A stretch of DNA of 38,014 nucleotides. Source: Sulfopaludibacter sp035606355. GTDB lineage: Bacteria > Acidobacteriota > Terriglobia > Bryobacterales > Bryobacteraceae. The stretch lies in assembly GCA_035606355.1 (NCBI GenBank), contig DATNFO010000006.1, forward strand, positions 1-38,014, in the 5' to 3' direction. Numbering within the stretch: position 1 is the first letter of the stretch; each line of letters begins with the position of its first letter. The translations under genes and the position numbers were made by a program. Below are positions 25,373 to 33,039 of this stretch, piece by piece. The notes below the pieces were generated by a model. That model was not told the DNA's origin. It saw nothing but the letters and a program-made list of their open reading frames with translations, and ran no database searches.

Positions 25373-27142
25373 CTAACGCCACCACACCGGAAACTCGATG
25401 GCCGCATACCGGACCTCGTGATCCGGCGCGTGGGGAATCACAATTCGCGCCAGCGCGTGGATGGGCGTGCCCGGCTCGCACTCGCGCTTTACCGTGGCGA
25501 GCGTGTACTTGACGCTGGCGCCCGAGTGATCGTAGTCCACCCACGAATCGGAAGCCCGCACCAGGTTCGTCAAGCAGCGATCGTTCGTAATCAGTTCCGC
25601 CGTTCGCAACACGTTGCCATCGGGAATCAGCACCGCGAACGTCTCACCCGGCGCCGCATGACCGTCGCCGTTGCCTTCGCCTAACGATTCCTCTGACGCT
25701 TGCGTAGCATGCCGCGCCACGGTCACCGATTTTCCATCCACAATCTGAAACTTCGTCTCCGCGGCCGCCGCCGGATATAGCGGCACGTCCACCGCCATGC
25801 GGTGCGTTCCAATCACCGCCTCCACTTCGACGATGGCGCGCCCGGGGTCGCTAACCGTCACCGTCACCGGAAGCCCCAAGGTTTCTCCCGGCATGAGCGC
25901 GAATAAGCGGCTGGACGGCACGTCAAACTTCACATCCGGATTCGCACTCTGCCACTGAACGGTGGTCATAGCCGACCTTAGCGCGCCCTTATTCGTGAAC
26001 TTGACCCGGACCTTCACCGGCTGCCCGGCCGTCGCCCAGGCTGCATCGGCAATCTCGTAACCCGACACCGCGATCAAAGCATCGTTCGCTACGCCCACCT
26101 CATAAGCGTCGCCGTCCAATTCGAAGTTCAACCTCCCCTGCGCGTCGGCTTTGAGTGCCGAGCGGCGCATTTTGCCGTCGCGCAGCCGCACATACGTCAC
26201 CGTATGCGCGCTCCCCGGCGCATACAACTTCGCCGAAGCAATCGACAACTTCACGTCCGGAATCGTATCGCCGGAAGGCAGCCACTCGCGCACGGCGCAG
26301 CGGAACCCGCTGCCGGACACATTTTCCAGCATCGTGAACCCGGGCTGCCGGCGGTCCGACGCCACTTCCCAATCCCACACGTCGAAGTTCGGGTACATGT
26401 CGATATGACTGAAGGTGGAAGGCTTCGGCAGCGGATCGGCGAACGCTCGCATATGAAAGTCGAAGGTCTTGGCGAGATCCGGCGTCGAATGCGCCGCATC
26501 GAATGCTTCGGTCTCGTGATTGGCGCGAGCGAAGCGCCAGATCGAATTTAGCCGGTCGTCGTAGAACCGCAAGTAGTCGCGCGTCCCGGTCACCAGCCGG
26601 GTGCGGACGCCGGCGTAGTTTTCGTACAGGTCGTCTTCATTCGTTTCGACATCGAAGTTCGAAGGGCCGAGGTTGTACTCGGTCGGGCCCATGAAATCGC
26701 TGGCGCTGCCGGCCCAGTCGGGAAACTTACCGGCGGTGAAGAGCGCCATAAATCCGCCCGCGAAAAACCCGGAGAGTGCCCTATGTCCACGATCGGCAAT
26801 CGTGCGGAAATTCTTGTCCACCTGCTCCGCCAACTCGGGAAAATAAAGCGGAAACTGGCCGGTAGTTTCCAGCGGTCCGAAGTCCACCACCAGGACATCG
26901 TGCGCGGCCACGTAATCGGCGATCTGCTTCGTGTAAGCCGCCACGTCGCTCGCCTGCTCGAAGCCGTGAATCCAGTAGATCACCGGATACCGCTTTTGCG
27001 ATGCCGCGTACGACGGAGGAAGAAACGCGCGGTAAGTCCGGTTGCCCGCCATCACCTGACTGAAGTGCGTCTGTTCCTGAATGGTCGCGTTCTGAAACGC
27101 GCCGGCTGCCGTCACGAGAAGAAGTCCCCAACAATACCGCAC
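25373..27142 (-). CDS. Secreted esterase-fold protein without catalytic serine
   Basis: A 589-residue exported protein starting at GTG 27142 (MRYCWGLLLVTAAGAF signal). Residues about 25-270 resemble the esterase D/enterochelin-esterase fold: YRAFLPPSYAAS, YPVIYWIHGF and RALSGFFAGGFMAL. In the nucleophile elbow, G-x-S-x-G, Phe127 replaces Ser (GFFAG), so normal serine hydrolysis is not expected. The C-terminal half has beta-sandwich, Ig-like segments (VKVRVKFTNKGALRSAMTTV, LGLPVTVTVSDPG) and ends in FPVWWR. It may bind peptide or carbohydrate outside the cell; function is unknown. It diverges from rpiB across 60 bases. Confidence 0.8.
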   Translation of the reverse strand: MRYCWGLLLVTAAGAFQNATIQEQTHFSQVMAGNRTYRAFLPPSYAASQKRYPVIYWIHGFEQASDVAAYTKQIADYVAAHDVLVVDFGPLETTGQFPLYFPELAEQVDKNFRTIADRGHRALSGFFAGGFMALFTAGKFPDWAGSASDFMGPTEYNLGPSNFDVETNEDDLYENYAGVRTRLVTGTRDYLRFYDDRLNSIWRFARANHETEAFDAAHSTPDLAKTFDFHMRAFADPLPKPSTFSHIDMYPNFDVWDWEVASDRRQPGFTMLENVSGSGFRCAVREWLPSGDTIPDVKLSIASAKLYAPGSAHTVTYVRLRDGKMRRSALKADAQGRLNFELDGDAYEVGVANDALIAVSGYEIADAAWATAGQPVKVRVKFTNKGALRSAMTTVQWQSANPDVKFDVPSSRLFALMPGETLGLPVTVTVSDPGRAIVEVEAVIGTHRMAVDVPLYPAAAAETKFQIVDGKSVTVARHATQASEESLGEGNGDGHAAPGETFAVLIPDGNVLRTAELITNDRCLTNLVRASDSWVDYDHSGASVKYTLATVKRECEPGTPIHALARIVIPHAPDHEVRYAAIEFPVWWR

Positions 27143-27190
27143 TCCTCAGTTCGTACCATTTCCGCACCGCACGCTGCAAGCCGCGCGCAG

Positions 27191-27196
27191 TATCAT
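27191..27196 (+). promoter_or_regulatory. Putative -10 element of rpiB
   Basis: TATCAT ends six bases before ATG 27203, placing the expected transcription start at the start codon. The GAGGG in between is too close to the ATG (one base) to act as a normal ribosome binding site. No clear -35. Confidence 0.35.
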
Positions 27197-27202
27197 GAGG
27201 GC

Positions 27203-27655
27203 ATGAATGTGGCGGTTGCGACGGATCACGCGGGTTTCCCGCTGAAGAACCGGGTTATCGAGGAATTGCGCAAAGACGGTCACGAAGTGATCGATCTCGG
27301 GACCAACTCGACAGACCCTGTGGATTACCCCGACTACGCCCAAGCGGTTGCCAAAAGCGTGCTGAGCCACCAGGCCGATCGCGGCGTGCTGATCTGCGGA
27401 AGCGGAGCCGGAGCCTGCGTCGCGGCCAACAAATTCGAAGGAATTCGCGCAGCCACCTGCCACGACAGTTTCTCCGCGCGGCAGTGCGTGCAAGATGACG
27501 ACGTCAACGTGCTCTGCCTGGGAGCGAGAGTGATCGGCCCCGAACTGGCAATGGATCTAGTCCGCGACTATCTGGCAGCGACCTTCTCCGGCCTGGACAG
27601 GCACCGCAGAAGGCTGGCAAAGATCGCGGACTTCGAGAAGCAGTTCGGTAAGTAG
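27203..27655 (+). CDS. rpiB: Ribose-5-phosphate isomerase B
   Basis: A 150-residue RpiB/LacAB-family isomerase interconverting ribose-5-phosphate and ribulose-5-phosphate. Motifs are VAVATDHAGFPLK at the start, DLGTNSTDPVDYPDYA, active-site Cys65 in GVLICGSGAGACVAANK, and NVLCLGARVIGPELA. Where E. coli RpiB has a catalytic His before the Asn-Val-Leu motif, this protein reads VQDDDVNVL with Asp; similar variants are, to my knowledge, common. ATG 27203 is chosen by homology; the frame is open far upstream but antisense to the esterase-like gene. Cytoplasmic. Confidence 0.94.
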   Translation: MNVAVATDHAGFPLKNRVIEELRKDGHEVIDLGTNSTDPVDYPDYAQAVAKSVLSHQADRGVLICGSGAGACVAANKFEGIRAATCHDSFSARQCVQDDDVNVLCLGARVIGPELAMDLVRDYLAATFSGLDRHRRRLAKIADFEKQFGK

Positions 27656-27668
27656 AAGCATCGCCACG

Positions 27669-29342
27669 CTATTGCCAATACGGATGAGCCTCAGGCACCG
27701 CCGCCCCATCCTTCCGCGGTGACGACGCGCCGTATTTTACCTTCGTACCGGCATCGTAAATGACTGCCTGTCCGCCGCCCATGTCGCTTGAATACGCTCC
27801 GTTGACCTTGAGCACGTGGCCCTTGGCCGTCAGCGCATCGCGAACCGCCGGCGCAATCCGGCTCTCCACCATCACATCGCAGCCGCCGAAGTTCTTCTTC
27901 GTGAATCGCGGCGCTTCCAATGCGGCCTGTATGTTCATCCCGTGATCCACAACGTTATTGATGAACTGCACGTGCGCCTGCACCTGGTTGAGCCCGCCCA
28001 TGATGCCGAACCCCATGTGCACGTCGCCTTTTTCCATAAACGCCGGGATGATGGTGTGCAGGGGCCGCTTCCTCGGCGCGAGCGCATTCATCGCCGCCGG
28101 ATCCAGATCGAACAACCCGCCCCGATCCTGCAGCGCGAAACCAAACTCATCGGTCACCACGCCGCTGCCGAAGTGCTCGTACAAGCTTTGAATCAGCGAA
28201 ACGATGTTGCCGTCGCGGTCCACCACGGAGAGATAGATCGTGTCGCCCTTCATCTCGACCGGCTTGCCCGGAGGCACTGTGCAATTCGCCTTGTTCGGAT
28301 CGATCAGCTTCGCGCGCCCGGCCGCATAATCCTTGGACAGCAACCCTTCCACCGGCACCTTTGCAAACCGCATGTCCGCGACATACTTGTGCAGATCCGC
28401 AAAAGCCAGCTTCTGCGCTTCAATTTGCGCGTGCAGTTCCTCGACGCCACGCGGTTTCCACTGCCCCACCGGAAAGGTCGAAAGAATGTTCAGCATTTCC
28501 AGCGCGGCGATTCCCTGACCATTCGGCGGCAACTCATAAACCTTCCAGCCGCGATATTCGGTGGACAGAGGTTCCACCCACTCGCTCTGAAACTCCGCGA
28601 GGTCGGAAGCCTGCATCTTTCCACCCAGCCGGTCGCTCGTTTTGAGAATCGCCTTCGCGATCGGTCCGCGGTAAAAAGCATCCGGCCCGTCATGCGCGAT
28701 CAGTTTCAGCGCCGATGCCATCTGCGGATTGCGAAACACGTCGCCCACATGCGGAGTGTGGCCGTCCGGCAGAAATACCGCCTTCGCATTCGCGTCGCGC
28801 GCGAGCCTTTTTTCCTGCAGCTTCCAGGCCCCGCTGATAATCTCCGTCACCGGGAATCCATGCTCCGCAAAGTAGATCGCGGGCGCAAATAACTCCTCCC
28901 ACTTCATGCGTCCGAATTTGGCGTGCAGCTTCGCCCAGCCATCCACAACTCCCGGCACGGTCACGGATTGTATGCCGAACTGCGGCATCTTCGCGTTGCC
29001 CTGCGCCTTCAGAAACTGAATCGTGAGATCCTTCGGCGCCCATCCACTCGCGTTGATCGCGCTGAGCTTCCCGGTTTTCGCTTCGTAATAAATGGCAAAC
29101 AGGTCGCCGCCGATGCCGTTGCTCTCCGGCTCCACGACGCCCAGCACCGCGTTCGCCGCGATCGCCGCGTCCATTGCCGATCCGCCTCGCGCCAGCACCT
29201 GCGCGCCCGCCTGCGACGCGAGCGTCTGGCTGGTCGCAACCATTCCGCGATCGCTGATCACCATGCTGCGAGCGTAGTCGCGGTCCTGTCCGCACAGCGC
29301 CGGGACCATCAACATCGCCACAGACCAAAAAGGAAGCCGCAT
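27669..29342 (-). CDS. ggt: Gamma-glutamyltransferase (Ntn-hydrolase)
   Basis: A 557-residue exported enzyme that cleaves gamma-glutamyl bonds, for example in glutathione. The signal peptide is MRLPFWSVAMLMVPALCG. N-terminal family motifs are MVATSQTLASQAGAQVLARG, SAMDAAIAANAVLGVVEP and GIGGDLFAIYY. The autoprocessing/nucleophile Thr is at 368 in GDTIYLSVVDRDGN, so the small subunit would begin there. It ends with MGGLNQVQAHVQFI and DMGGGQAVI. ATG 29342 is preferred because it starts the signal peptide and TATGAT ends six bases upstream; the frame extends to 29414. It converges with rpiB, leaving 13 bases between. Confidence 0.94.
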   Translation of the reverse strand: MRLPFWSVAMLMVPALCGQDRDYARSMVISDRGMVATSQTLASQAGAQVLARGGSAMDAAIAANAVLGVVEPESNGIGGDLFAIYYEAKTGKLSAINASGWAPKDLTIQFLKAQGNAKMPQFGIQSVTVPGVVDGWAKLHAKFGRMKWEELFAPAIYFAEHGFPVTEIISGAWKLQEKRLARDANAKAVFLPDGHTPHVGDVFRNPQMASALKLIAHDGPDAFYRGPIAKAILKTSDRLGGKMQASDLAEFQSEWVEPLSTEYRGWKVYELPPNGQGIAALEMLNILSTFPVGQWKPRGVEELHAQIEAQKLAFADLHKYVADMRFAKVPVEGLLSKDYAAGRAKLIDPNKANCTVPPGKPVEMKGDTIYLSVVDRDGNIVSLIQSLYEHFGSGVVTDEFGFALQDRGGLFDLDPAAMNALAPRKRPLHTIIPAFMEKGDVHMGFGIMGGLNQVQAHVQFINNVVDHGMNIQAALEAPRFTKKNFGGCDVMVESRIAPAVRDALTAKGHVLKVNGAYSSDMGGGQAVIYDAGTKVKYGASSPRKDGAAVPEAHPYWQ

Positions 29343-29348
29343 TCCGAA

Positions 29349-29354
29349 ATCATA
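29349..29354 (-). promoter_or_regulatory. Putative -10 element of ggt
   Basis: TATGAT on the minus strand ends six bases before ATG 29342, with no ribosome binding site between. It supports this ATG as the start and a leaderless message. No clear -35. Confidence 0.35.
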
Positions 29355-29394
29355 GCAACAGGAACGGAATCTCACGCCATAACCGGCGAACGAT

Positions 29395-29892
29395 TTACCC
29401 GGCCTCGGCGCCATAAGCGCGGCCGGGCGCGCACACCAGCACGCGCAACTCTCCGCCGTCCAGCCAGTTCAGCTCGCACCGCGCGCAATCGTCGATGACG
29501 ATGTTCCCGCCGCCGGCATAGTAGTGCGTGTCCATCTCGCGATGGCACTGCGGGCACAGAATCCGCCGGTCCAACTCGCGCTGATCGGGCGGGTGTGGAA
29601 TCGCCGCGTCCACGCCGCGCTGCGCCCGTAGCGATTCCACGATGGTTGCAAACACCGTTGCGGAAATCAGGCTTCCCCGGCAGTGCGCGCAATAAAGGAT
29701 CGGATTCGCGGCCAGTATCGCCCGCCCGAGCGGGGTCGCGCACACCGGGCATGACAGTTCGGAAGCCTCGTCCAGAACGCGGATCGCGTCTTCATTCTTC
29801 TCCGGGAAGACGATGTTCTTGCAATAGTCGCAAGTCAGGCATTCGCGACCCTCTTCCAGCCGCATCGGCGCACCGCAGTTCGGGCAGTTCAC
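29395..29892 (-). CDS. Zinc-ribbon protein with three or four metal knuckles
   Basis: A 165-residue cytoplasmic protein. Cysteine pairs are NCPNCGAPM near the start with CLTCDYCKN, CPVCATPLG with YCAHCRGSL, and CPQCHREMDTH with DDCARCELNWLDGGEL. The last block is the zf-TFIIB-type motif (CPxCxxxM...CxxCxGxWLDxGEL). GTG 29892 starts it at MNCPNCGAPM and overlaps the stop of the large secreted protein upstream (GTGA), implying coupled translation. The function of such proteins is not established; metal binding is clear. Confidence 0.85.
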   Translation of the reverse strand: MNCPNCGAPMRLEEGRECLTCDYCKNIVFPEKNEDAIRVLDEASELSCPVCATPLGRAILAANPILYCAHCRGSLISATVFATIVESLRAQRGVDAAIPHPPDQRELDRRILCPQCHREMDTHYYAGGGNIVIDDCARCELNWLDGGELRVLVCAPGRAYGAEAG

Positions 29893-32444
29893 GGCAACCG
29901 CTTCTTTGACGCGTCGGGCGTCAACGTGCCGCTCGCCGGAACCGGAGTCGCGGGATCCGCCGCGGACCCAACGCCATCCGTGGCAACCGGCGGCGCCGCA
30001 ACGTTCGCCCGCCGCGGCTCGCGGTCCCCGCGCAGCCACACGAACAGAGTCGCGCCGGTGGCAGGCGGATCCGACAGCCCGAGCACCAGCGTCTGCCTCA
30101 ACCCCGGCCCGGGCAACGGCGACGGCAGCGCCGTAATATCCACGGCGTCGCCTTCCGACCAACCGGCTCGTTGGATCATTTCCAGATTCTCGCCCGTCAG
30201 CCTGTATTGATGCAACCCGCTGAGCCGCTCGTCCGGGTCCGCCGCGATGGCTTCGATCTTGGGAAGCCGCACCACGCGTGCCAGCGTGAACGGGTGCGAC
30301 GTCCCTTCCCGGCCGTTGTCGATCACCGCTTCGAGCGAACAGCCCGCCGGCAGCCCGCTGCTGTCGAACGCCAGAAACAGTTGATCCGGCGAAAGCTGCT
30401 GCAGACTCCACTGCCCCGTCCGTCCGCCGATGTGCAGCGCCGTCTTTTCGCCGACCCCGTCCGCGCATCCCAGTCGTATCAAGCTGCTGCGTTCAATATT
30501 CTTCACGTCCATCAGCGCATTCAAGGTGGACCCGGCGGGCAGCTCGTCTGCCCGCGCCGGAATCGTCTGCCCATCGGCACGCGAAAGCTTTACGCTCGCG
30601 ATGACCGGCAGCGGACCTGTAATATCCAGCGCGTCCGGCAGGGTCATCGGCTCGCTCCTGTCCTCCACGTGAGCCCGAACCCCCAGCTTCGCCCCGGCCG
30701 CATGCCCGGGCTTTAGCATCACCGTCAGGCTCCGCTCGTTCTGATTCGGCGCGGCAGGGTCCAGCGTGATGGTCGCGCCGTCCGCCTCCAGCTTCGTAAT
30801 CAGCCCCAACCGCTCGCCCTTCAGCATGAAATGCTGCGCGGCCGCGCCCTGATTGACGAGAATCGGAAGATTGGCGATGCGCGGGGGATTCGGCAGCACC
30901 TTGAATCCCACCGCATGGCTCTTTCCGTCCGTCTGCGCGATCAGCAGATCGTACGTCCCAGGCGTCAGCGATCCCGTCGGCACCAGCAGATCCATATACT
31001 CTTGCGGGCCCTTGCCGTGTCCCTTCGGCAGAATGAAGCGCACCGTCTCCGGCGTGGCGAACTCATCGTTCTTCTTCTGTAACTCCACCTTCGTCGCAAA
31101 TTCGAAATCGGCGCCGGTCACCCGTACTTTCTGGTCACCCGACCCTGCCAGCAGCCGGTCCTGCGAGGCCGCATCCAGCCGCGCCTGCCGGAAATCGCTC
31201 AGCGGACGCACGTGCACCTCGCCCTCCACGCGCGCCGGAGTCCAATCCCACAACCCGGTCAGGTGATAGTCGCCCGGCGCCAGCGCGGCCTTGCTCAAGT
31301 CCAATTCCAGCGACTTCTGATTCCCAAGCTTCACCACCCCGATTGGCGTCCGCTTGTTCGCCGAATCCACCAGCGCCCACTGACGCACTCGATCCAGATA
31401 CTTCCAGCCGGGCTCCGGAACGTCGACCGCGACTGCCGTCTTCTGCGTTGCCGGAATGAAGTCGCCTTCGGCTACTCGGATCGCCGGCGGCGGAATATTC
31501 GGCACGCGATTGGCCCACACGTACGCTACGCGAGTGTGCGGCGGCGCCGCGCCCTGCTGGCCGCACAGATTCAGCCCGGTCGCCGACCCCGCCAGGGGCT
31601 GCGCGAAAGACGCCCGGAATTGCGCATCCGGAAACGCGATGGCGCGCATGTCCAACAGCATCGCCGTTCCGCCCGCGGCCAGACCCACCGGACTGCCGAA
31701 GAACAGCGATGCCGCCATGGTGGCCAGGCTCGCCGTCTGCCCGATCCCCTGCGCCGTCGAACTCGCCAGCGGATTGTACGCCGCCAGTTGCGGATTCATC
31801 GACGCGAACACCGTCTGCGCCTGCGCTGCCGCCGGAGCGTTGCGATTCACCTGAATCGCGAACCCGTACTGCGAGGCGAACCCGGTCAGCGCCGAGTTCA
31901 CACTCGCCATCGAGCTCTCGTTATTGGAGAGCGTCGCCACAAGCTGCTGCGCCTCGGCGGTCTTATCCGCATAATCGGCGAGCTGCGCCACCAGCAGTTC
32001 ATCCTGCGACAGGAACTTCGCCACTTTCTTCCGGTTCAGTCCCGCCGGGCCGTACACGATCGCCGCGATCGAGACCGTTTCCGTCATCTTCCACTCATGC
32101 GGCTCGTCCGCCGCCTGCGGCTCCGTGACGATGATGTCCGGTTGCCCCGCTTGCCGCTTCTGCGGCACAAGCACCAGCGCAATATCGCCGTGCCGCTTCT
32201 CCCTGCCGCGCAAGATCGGAGAATAGTGCAGCGAGTCCCCTTCGCTCAGCCGGTTGATCCCGCGAAAGGGTAGCCGCTGATTCCCGGACTGCACCTGAAG
32301 ATCGATCGGCCCCAGCGGCGCACCCGCCGGACACGTGACAAACGGAGGAGCCAGCGGCACCGCCGCAGCCGGATTCGGATGTTCACTTTGCGCGGAAACA
32401 AGAAAGGAGCCGAGGAGAAACAAAGCGGAAGTTCGAAACCGCAT
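29889..32444 (-). CDS. Large secreted protein of unknown function
   Basis: An 851-residue protein with a signal peptide (MRFRTSALFLLGSFLVSAQS). The N-terminal region carries ALVLVPQKR and SIAAIVYGPAGLNRKKV; an Ala/Ser/Thr-rich region with a possible hydrophobic helix lies near 250-275 (LATMAASLFFGSPVGLAAG). The C-terminal two thirds are beta-rich and resemble repeated Ig/IPT-like modules (VRVTGADFEFATKVEL, FMLKGERLGLITKLEADG, YRLTGENLEMIQRAGW). No catalytic motif was recognised. It could be a surface or periplasmic binding protein. TATACT (32460-32455) lies 10 bases before ATG 32444. It is coupled to the zinc-ribbon gene. Confidence 0.8.
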   Translation of the reverse strand: MRFRTSALFLLGSFLVSAQSEHPNPAAAVPLAPPFVTCPAGAPLGPIDLQVQSGNQRLPFRGINRLSEGDSLHYSPILRGREKRHGDIALVLVPQKRQAGQPDIIVTEPQAADEPHEWKMTETVSIAAIVYGPAGLNRKKVAKFLSQDELLVAQLADYADKTAEAQQLVATLSNNESSMASVNSALTGFASQYGFAIQVNRNAPAAAQAQTVFASMNPQLAAYNPLASSTAQGIGQTASLATMAASLFFGSPVGLAAGGTAMLLDMRAIAFPDAQFRASFAQPLAGSATGLNLCGQQGAAPPHTRVAYVWANRVPNIPPPAIRVAEGDFIPATQKTAVAVDVPEPGWKYLDRVRQWALVDSANKRTPIGVVKLGNQKSLELDLSKAALAPGDYHLTGLWDWTPARVEGEVHVRPLSDFRQARLDAASQDRLLAGSGDQKVRVTGADFEFATKVELQKKNDEFATPETVRFILPKGHGKGPQEYMDLLVPTGSLTPGTYDLLIAQTDGKSHAVGFKVLPNPPRIANLPILVNQGAAAQHFMLKGERLGLITKLEADGATITLDPAAPNQNERSLTVMLKPGHAAGAKLGVRAHVEDRSEPMTLPDALDITGPLPVIASVKLSRADGQTIPARADELPAGSTLNALMDVKNIERSSLIRLGCADGVGEKTALHIGGRTGQWSLQQLSPDQLFLAFDSSGLPAGCSLEAVIDNGREGTSHPFTLARVVRLPKIEAIAADPDERLSGLHQYRLTGENLEMIQRAGWSEGDAVDITALPSPLPGPGLRQTLVLGLSDPPATGATLFVWLRGDREPRRANVAAPPVATDGVGSAADPATPVPASGTLTPDASKKRLP

Positions 32445-32497
32445 GACTAATACCAGTATAGACACCCCGGCTTCACGCACGGCTCATCGCGATGGCG

Positions 32498-32995
32498 TCA
32501 GCAATGTTCCGCGTACACGTGGACCGGCCATTGCAGCCGCTCGCCCGCCGCCACCTCTTCGGCGATCTTCCGCGCCGCGGCATCCGGCCACGGGGCCGTC
32601 TTGCGCACGCGCAGATCGGCGAATGCGTTGATGCACTCCAGCGTCGCCGAAAGCTCGCCGCGCGATTCGTTCACCAGAAACATCACGTACTGCAGCCGCT
32701 TCGCGCTCGCCGCGATGTACCGCACATAGACCGCGACCCGTTCTCCCGGCAGCGATTCCTTGAGGTAGTGAATGTGATGCTCCAGGTCAAACGTGCCGCT
32801 GCCATGCGCTTTGTGGAACTCCGGCGTCAGCCCCATCTGCTCATGCAGCACATCGCTGGCATCATCGAAGATGGCTACATACCAGCGCACGTTCATGTGT
32901 CCGTTGCTATCGCGATAGCTCTCGGGAATCTCCATCCGCAGCAGCGGCGGACCCAGTTGCAGAATGTTTTCGAGCGCTATGGCGGGTGGTCTCAT
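32498..32995 (-). CDS. Thioesterase-like (hotdog) protein
   Basis: A 165-residue protein of the 4HBT/acyl-CoA thioesterase type. Signatures are PESYRDSNGHMNVRWYVAIFDDASDVL, shortened here to RDSNGHMNVRWY as the key motif, plus HHIHYLKESLPGERVAVYVR and LVNESRGELSATLECIN. The Asp/Asn-Gly-His-Met-Asn pattern is the usual hotdog active-site region. ATG 32995 has a weak GGTGA upstream; in-frame ATGs at 33013, 33016 and 33028 are alternatives, and TAGTGT lies eight bases before 33016. Cytoplasmic. The acyl substrate is unknown. It diverges from the M20 gene. Confidence 0.8.
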   Translation of the reverse strand: MRPPAIALENILQLGPPLLRMEIPESYRDSNGHMNVRWYVAIFDDASDVLHEQMGLTPEFHKAHGSGTFDLEHHIHYLKESLPGERVAVYVRYIAASAKRLQYVMFLVNESRGELSATLECINAFADLRVRKTAPWPDAAARKIAEEVAAGERLQWPVHVYAEHC

Positions 32996-33023
32996 GCAGT
33001 CACCATTCTGCATCATTCCGGCA

Positions 33024-33030
33024 TACACTA
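33024..33030. promoter_or_regulatory. Overlapping divergent -10-like elements
   Basis: TACACT (33024-33029, plus) lies 10 bases before the M20 gene ATG 33040. TAGTGT (33030-33025, minus) lies eight bases before a candidate ATG (33016) of the thioesterase-like gene. The two hexamers share five bases, so the promoters would compete if both are real. Confidence 0.3.
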
Positions 33031-33039
33031 ATGGGGATT

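Noticed and set aside
27816..28892. 358-codon plus-strand frame opposite ggt
   Set aside because: Antisense shadow of a well-supported gamma-glutamyltransferase; composition is dominated by His, Arg and Leu.
31212..32273. 353-codon plus-strand frame opposite the 851-residue secreted protein
   Set aside because: Arg/His-rich mirror frame. The minus strand has a signal peptide, a promoter-like hexamer and a coupled downstream gene.
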